NCBI GenBank assembly: GCA_017305935.1
Contig: JAFKJU010000009.1
Coordinates: 124,001-188,000, forward strand
DNA length: 64,000 nucleotides
Reading direction: 5' to 3'
Origin: Hyphomicrobiales bacterium
GTDB taxonomy: Bacteria > Pseudomonadota > Alphaproteobacteria > Rhizobiales > Rhizobiaceae
Shown: positions 61,362-64,000 of the stretch, piece by piece
Position numbering within the stretch: position 1 is the first letter of the stretch
Layout of the letters: each line of letters begins with the position of its first letter
Notes under the pieces: generated by a model
What the model was told of the DNA's origin: nothing
The model's input: only the letters and a program-made list of their open reading frames with translations
Database searches by the model: none
Translations under genes and position numbers: made by a program

Positions 61362-62361
61362 GGCGCAGCCTCGGATTGAACGCGACGACCAGCATGTCGA
61401 CCAGCAGGTTGATGAGAATGAACAGCGCGCCAAAGGCGAGCACGAGACCCTGGATCAGCGGCAGATCGCGATTGATGACCGCATCGATCGCCATGTTGCC
61501 GATGCCGGGATAGGCGAAGATGCGCTCGACGATGACGGTGCCCCCGATCAGGAAAGTGAACTGCACCCCGGTCAGCGCAATGGTCGGGCCGATCGCGTTT
61601 CGCAGCGCCTCCTGCAGCACGAGGCGCAGGCTGGACATGCCCTTGAGGCGGGCGAGCAGGATATAGTCCTGCACCATCGCCTCCATCAGCGCCCCCTTGA
61701 GCACGCGGGCGATGATTGCCGCCAAGGGCAGGCCGAGCGCCAGCACCGGCATGACCATATGCGCGGCGATATCGGCAGCGGTGGAGAAGCGCAGGCGTAG
61801 GAGGCTTTCGAGCAGATAGAAAGGGGTGGCGAAATCCACCTGGTGGACCGGATCGATGCGCCCCGACAGCGGAAACACCGGGAAGGCGACCCCGAGCAGC
61901 AGCACCAGCGCCAGGGCCCAGACGAAATCCGGCACCGCCAGAAACAGGCCGTTGATCGTATCGAGCACCGGTTCGCCAGGCGTGCGTCGGAGCAGCGTGC
62001 CGGCCACCGCCACCGCGCCGCCGAGCAGGATGGCGAGGACAAGCGCGGCAAAGGCCAGTTCCAGCGTCGCCGGCAGGCGCTCGGCGAGCAGGCCGAGCAC
62101 GTCGCGCCGCAGCGAGATAGAGGTGCCGAAATCGCCGGTTGCGACCGCCTTGAGCCAGACGAGGAATTGCATGGGAAGGCTGGCGTCGAGACCGTATTGC
62201 GCTCTGAGCGCCGCGATGCTTTCGGGACTCGCGCCCGGCGAAATCATCATCGCGATGGGATCGCCCGGCACGACGCGCAGCAGAACGAACACGATCACCG
62301 CGACGCCGAACAGCGTGATCGCGGCCATCGCCAGTCGTTTGAGGATCGAGAAGGCAATCAT
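61354..62361 (-). CDS. Dipeptide/oligopeptide-type ABC transporter permease, DppB-like
   Basis: A 335-aa permease beginning MIAFSILKRLAMAAITLFGV with the N-terminal signal-like helix, and containing VVPGDPIAMM, then DYILLARLKGMSSLRLVLQE, the ATPase-contact loop. It lies 208 bp downstream of the binding-protein gene, separated by a repeat hairpin that may lower its expression. Confidence 0.93.
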   Translation of the reverse strand: MIAFSILKRLAMAAITLFGVAVIVFVLLRVVPGDPIAMMISPGASPESIAALRAQYGLDASLPMQFLVWLKAVATGDFGTSISLRRDVLGLLAERLPATLELAFAALVLAILLGGAVAVAGTLLRRTPGEPVLDTINGLFLAVPDFVWALALVLLLGVAFPVFPLSGRIDPVHQVDFATPFYLLESLLRLRFSTAADIAAHMVMPVLALGLPLAAIIARVLKGALMEAMVQDYILLARLKGMSSLRLVLQEALRNAIGPTIALTGVQFTFLIGGTVIVERIFAYPGIGNMAIDAVINRDLPLIQGLVLAFGALFILINLLVDMLVVAFNPRLRHG

Positions 62362-62509
62362 GAATGCATCATTCCCTGACCGCGCCAGGCAACAAGCCTA
62401 GCGGCGGGGATTTAGGCTGGCAAGCGGGCAAGGGGTTGCCCGGAAAAGTTCTGGATCGTTGCCCTGTCTGCGCAGGACGATCGATTTGGAGCGAAGCGGT
62501 TGCCTCAAA

Positions 62510-62540
62510 ACCCCTTCTCCCCCGAGGGGAGAAGGGAAAT
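62510..62540. repeat. Copy 8 of the repeat: perfect 11-bp hairpin
   Basis: CCCTTCTCCCC (62512-62522) and GGGGAGAAGGG (62526-62536), loop of 3. On the minus strand it follows the binding-protein stop by about 34 bp and is trailed by GGTTTT, the form of an intrinsic terminator or attenuator that leaves the binding protein more strongly expressed than the permeases. Confidence 0.72.
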
Positions 62541-62569
62541 ACGGCGACCGTTGCGCCGCGATCCTGCGA

Positions 62570-64000
62570 TCAGCCCGGCGAAACCAGCGTCGGCTGCAGT
62601 GCGCCGGAAACATTCGGCGTCACCTTCAGCGTCGACTTGTAGAGGATCGGCTGGGCATATTGCAGCAGCGGGATGACATATCCCTGCTCGGCGATATACT
62701 TGCTGACCGCTTTCCAGCCGGCGATGCGCTTGTCCTCGTCCTTTTCGCCCCAGAGCGGGATGATCATATTGTCGAGGTCGTCGGTATTCCAGACCGAATG
62801 CGGCGAGGGGCCGAACATGGCGAAGCCGGTCGAGGTCGTCGGGTCGCCGATGGCGTTGCCCCAGTTGTAGAAGGCGGCGGGCGCCAGTTGATCGGCGGCG
62901 CGCAACTCGTAGTGCTTGGCGATCTCGTAGACCTCGATTTCGGCCTCGATGCCGACCTTGCGCCACATGCCGACGATGGCCTGGACCATTTCATAGTCCT
63001 TGGGCTTCAGGCCGCGCGTCGTCTGGATCTTGAATTTCGCCGGCTTGTCCGGGGAATAGCCGGAGGCGGCGAGCAGCGATTTCGCCTTTTCCGGGTCGTA
63101 GCCGACCTTGATCGACGGATCGTAGGCCAGGTATTCCGGCGTTTCCAGCGTGTCGATCGGCACGCCGTAGCCGCGCAACAGGCGCTTGACGATTGCGTCC
63201 TTGTCGATGGCGTGATGGGCGGCGAGGCGCACGTTCTTGTCGAGCATCACCTCGATATTGTTGATGAACAGCATGCCGATATCGGAGATCGGCGTCGCGA
63301 CACCGGCAAAGCCCGCCGTGCCCTTCAGGCGGTCGAATTCGTCGTAGGGAATTTCCAGGGTGATGTCGGACGAGCCGGATTCGAGTTCGGCGACGCGGCT
63401 GGTGCCGTCCGGCACGAACTTGAAGACCACGGTGTCGAAGGCCGGCTTGCCGCCGTAATAATTCGGATTGGCCTTGAGCCGCAGGAAGGCGTTGCCTTCA
63501 TAGGCATCGACCATATAGGGCCCGGTGCCGATCGGCTTCTTCTCGAAACCTTCCGCACCGACCTTTTCGTAATAGGCCTTCGGCATGACATAGCCGGTGA
63601 GGAAGGCGGCCCATTTGAAGAAGGTCGGCTCGAAGCGCAGCACGTCGCCGGTGATGCGCTTGCCGTCGATCTTGTAATTGCCGGCGGTCGACCAGACGAA
63701 TTGCGCGGGATTGCCGGTCTTTTCGTCGGCGGCGCGGGTCAGCGACCAGACCACGTCCTCCGGGGTGAACGGCGAGCCGTCATGCCAGGTCACGCCCTCG
63801 CGCACATCCATCCACAGCTTGGTCTTGTCCTCGTTCCAACCCCAGTCGGTGAGCAGGCCCGGCTGGAAGGACAGGTCGGGGCCCTGGCCGACATACTGGT
63901 CGAAGATCGAGCGATAGATCGCCTGGATGGTCGGATTGACCGCCGAGGGACCGACCGTCGGGTCGAAGGAGGGCAGGTTGACATTGTAGGCGATGGTCAG
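62570..64000 (-). CDS. Family-5 extracellular solute-binding protein, N-terminus beyond window
   Basis: 476 residues are visible; the start lies right of position 64000. The reading enters at LTIAYNVNLPSFDPTVGPSA and contains the SBP_bac_5 landmarks MDVREGVTWHDGSPFTPEDV and LINNIEVMLDKNVRLAAHHA-like text (FINNIEVMLDKNVRLA), ending LKVTPNVSGALQPTLVSPG. It binds a peptide, opine or similar ligand for the DppBCDF-like importer encoded downstream. The ligand cannot be told from the sequence. Confidence 0.92.
   Translation of the reverse strand: MTIAYNVNLPSFDPTVGPSAVNPTIQAIYRSIFDQYVGQGPDLSFQPGLLTDWGWNEDKTKLWMDVREGVTWHDGSPFTPEDVVWSLTRAADEKTGNPAQFVWSTAGNYKIDGKRITGDVLRFEPTFFKWAAFLTGYVMPKAYYEKVGAEGFEKKPIGTGPYMVDAYEGNAFLRLKANPNYYGGKPAFDTVVFKFVPDGTSRVAELESGSSDITLEIPYDEFDRLKGTAGFAGVATPISDIGMLFINNIEVMLDKNVRLAAHHAIDKDAIVKRLLRGYGVPIDTLETPEYLAYDPSIKVGYDPEKAKSLLAASGYSPDKPAKFKIQTTRGLKPKDYEMVQAIVGMWRKVGIEAEIEVYEIAKHYELRAADQLAPAAFYNWGNAIGDPTTSTGFAMFGPSPHSVWNTDDLDNMIIPLWGEKDEDKRIAGWKAVSKYIAEQGYVIPLLQYAQPILYKSTLKVTPNVSGALQPTLVSPG

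Noticed and set aside
1-64000. CRISPR array, tRNA/rRNA gene, prophage or complete insertion sequence
   Set aside because: No regularly spaced repeats, tRNA-like T-loops with acceptor stems, phage structural genes or transposases were seen.

Overview
The window is GC-rich, densely coded alphaproteobacterial DNA. The T6SS gene types, DUF1127 and DUF2061 proteins, a GcvA-type LysR pair, a dipeptide-type ABC operon and a dispersed CCTTCTCC/GGAGAAGG palindromic repeat together suggest a Rhizobiaceae-like bacterium (Rhizobium, Ensifer, Shinella or similar). There is no rRNA or ribosomal protein gene to fix the genus. I saw no tRNA, CRISPR array, phage or insertion-sequence transposase. All calls come from reading the sequence; no database search was run.

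Left (1-5.6 kb): a GntR-family regulator, cut by the window edge, diverges from a catabolic operon that resembles the NdmC/NdmD/NdmE purine-alkaloid N-demethylase system. It has two mononuclear-iron oxygenase subunits without a Rieske cluster, a Rieske-flavin-ferredoxin reductase, a GST-like protein and then an FMN reductase. Next (5.6-10.3 kb, minus strand) is a Pls/PosA-type single-module NRPS with its phosphopantetheinyl transferase.

10.7-18 kb: a plus-strand operon for an unknown glycoconjugate: small lipoprotein, heparinase II/III-like protein, a 145-aa unknown, a two-domain glycosyltransferase, a duplicate of that enzyme's second half, and a twitch-type radical SAM enzyme. The heparinase frame carries a palindromic repeat in frame. 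An exported caspase-like/Sel1 protein and an OmpA-domain protein follow.

21-34.6 kb: a type VI secretion sheath/baseplate/recycling set (tssA, B, C, hcp, tssE, F, G, H), followed by a membrane-anchored M23 peptidase/lytic transglycosylase fusion and an I78 inhibitor-like lipoprotein. TssJ, K, L, M and VgrG are absent from the window.

34.6-43 kb: a PPC/DUF296 protein, a three-subunit PaoABC-like molybdenum hydroxylase translationally coupled to a small catalase, an isochorismatase-like hydrolase and a large KatE-type catalase. This looks like an oxidation and peroxide-detoxification block.

43-57 kb: DUF72 protein, chemoreceptor, DUF1127, LMW phosphatase/ArsC-like protein, DUF2061, TrmO; two tandem paralogous LysR regulators divergent from a cysteine hydrolase, GYD protein, amino-acid-type ABC binding protein and permease (no ATPase) and a metallo-beta-lactamase-fold hydrolase; then two divergent paralogous CrtI-like FAD oxidoreductases.

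57-64 kb (minus strand): DUF2625 protein with a possibly frameshifted small gene, a periplasmic VOC protein, and a dpp/opp-type ABC importer (two ATPases, two permeases, binding protein running off the right edge).
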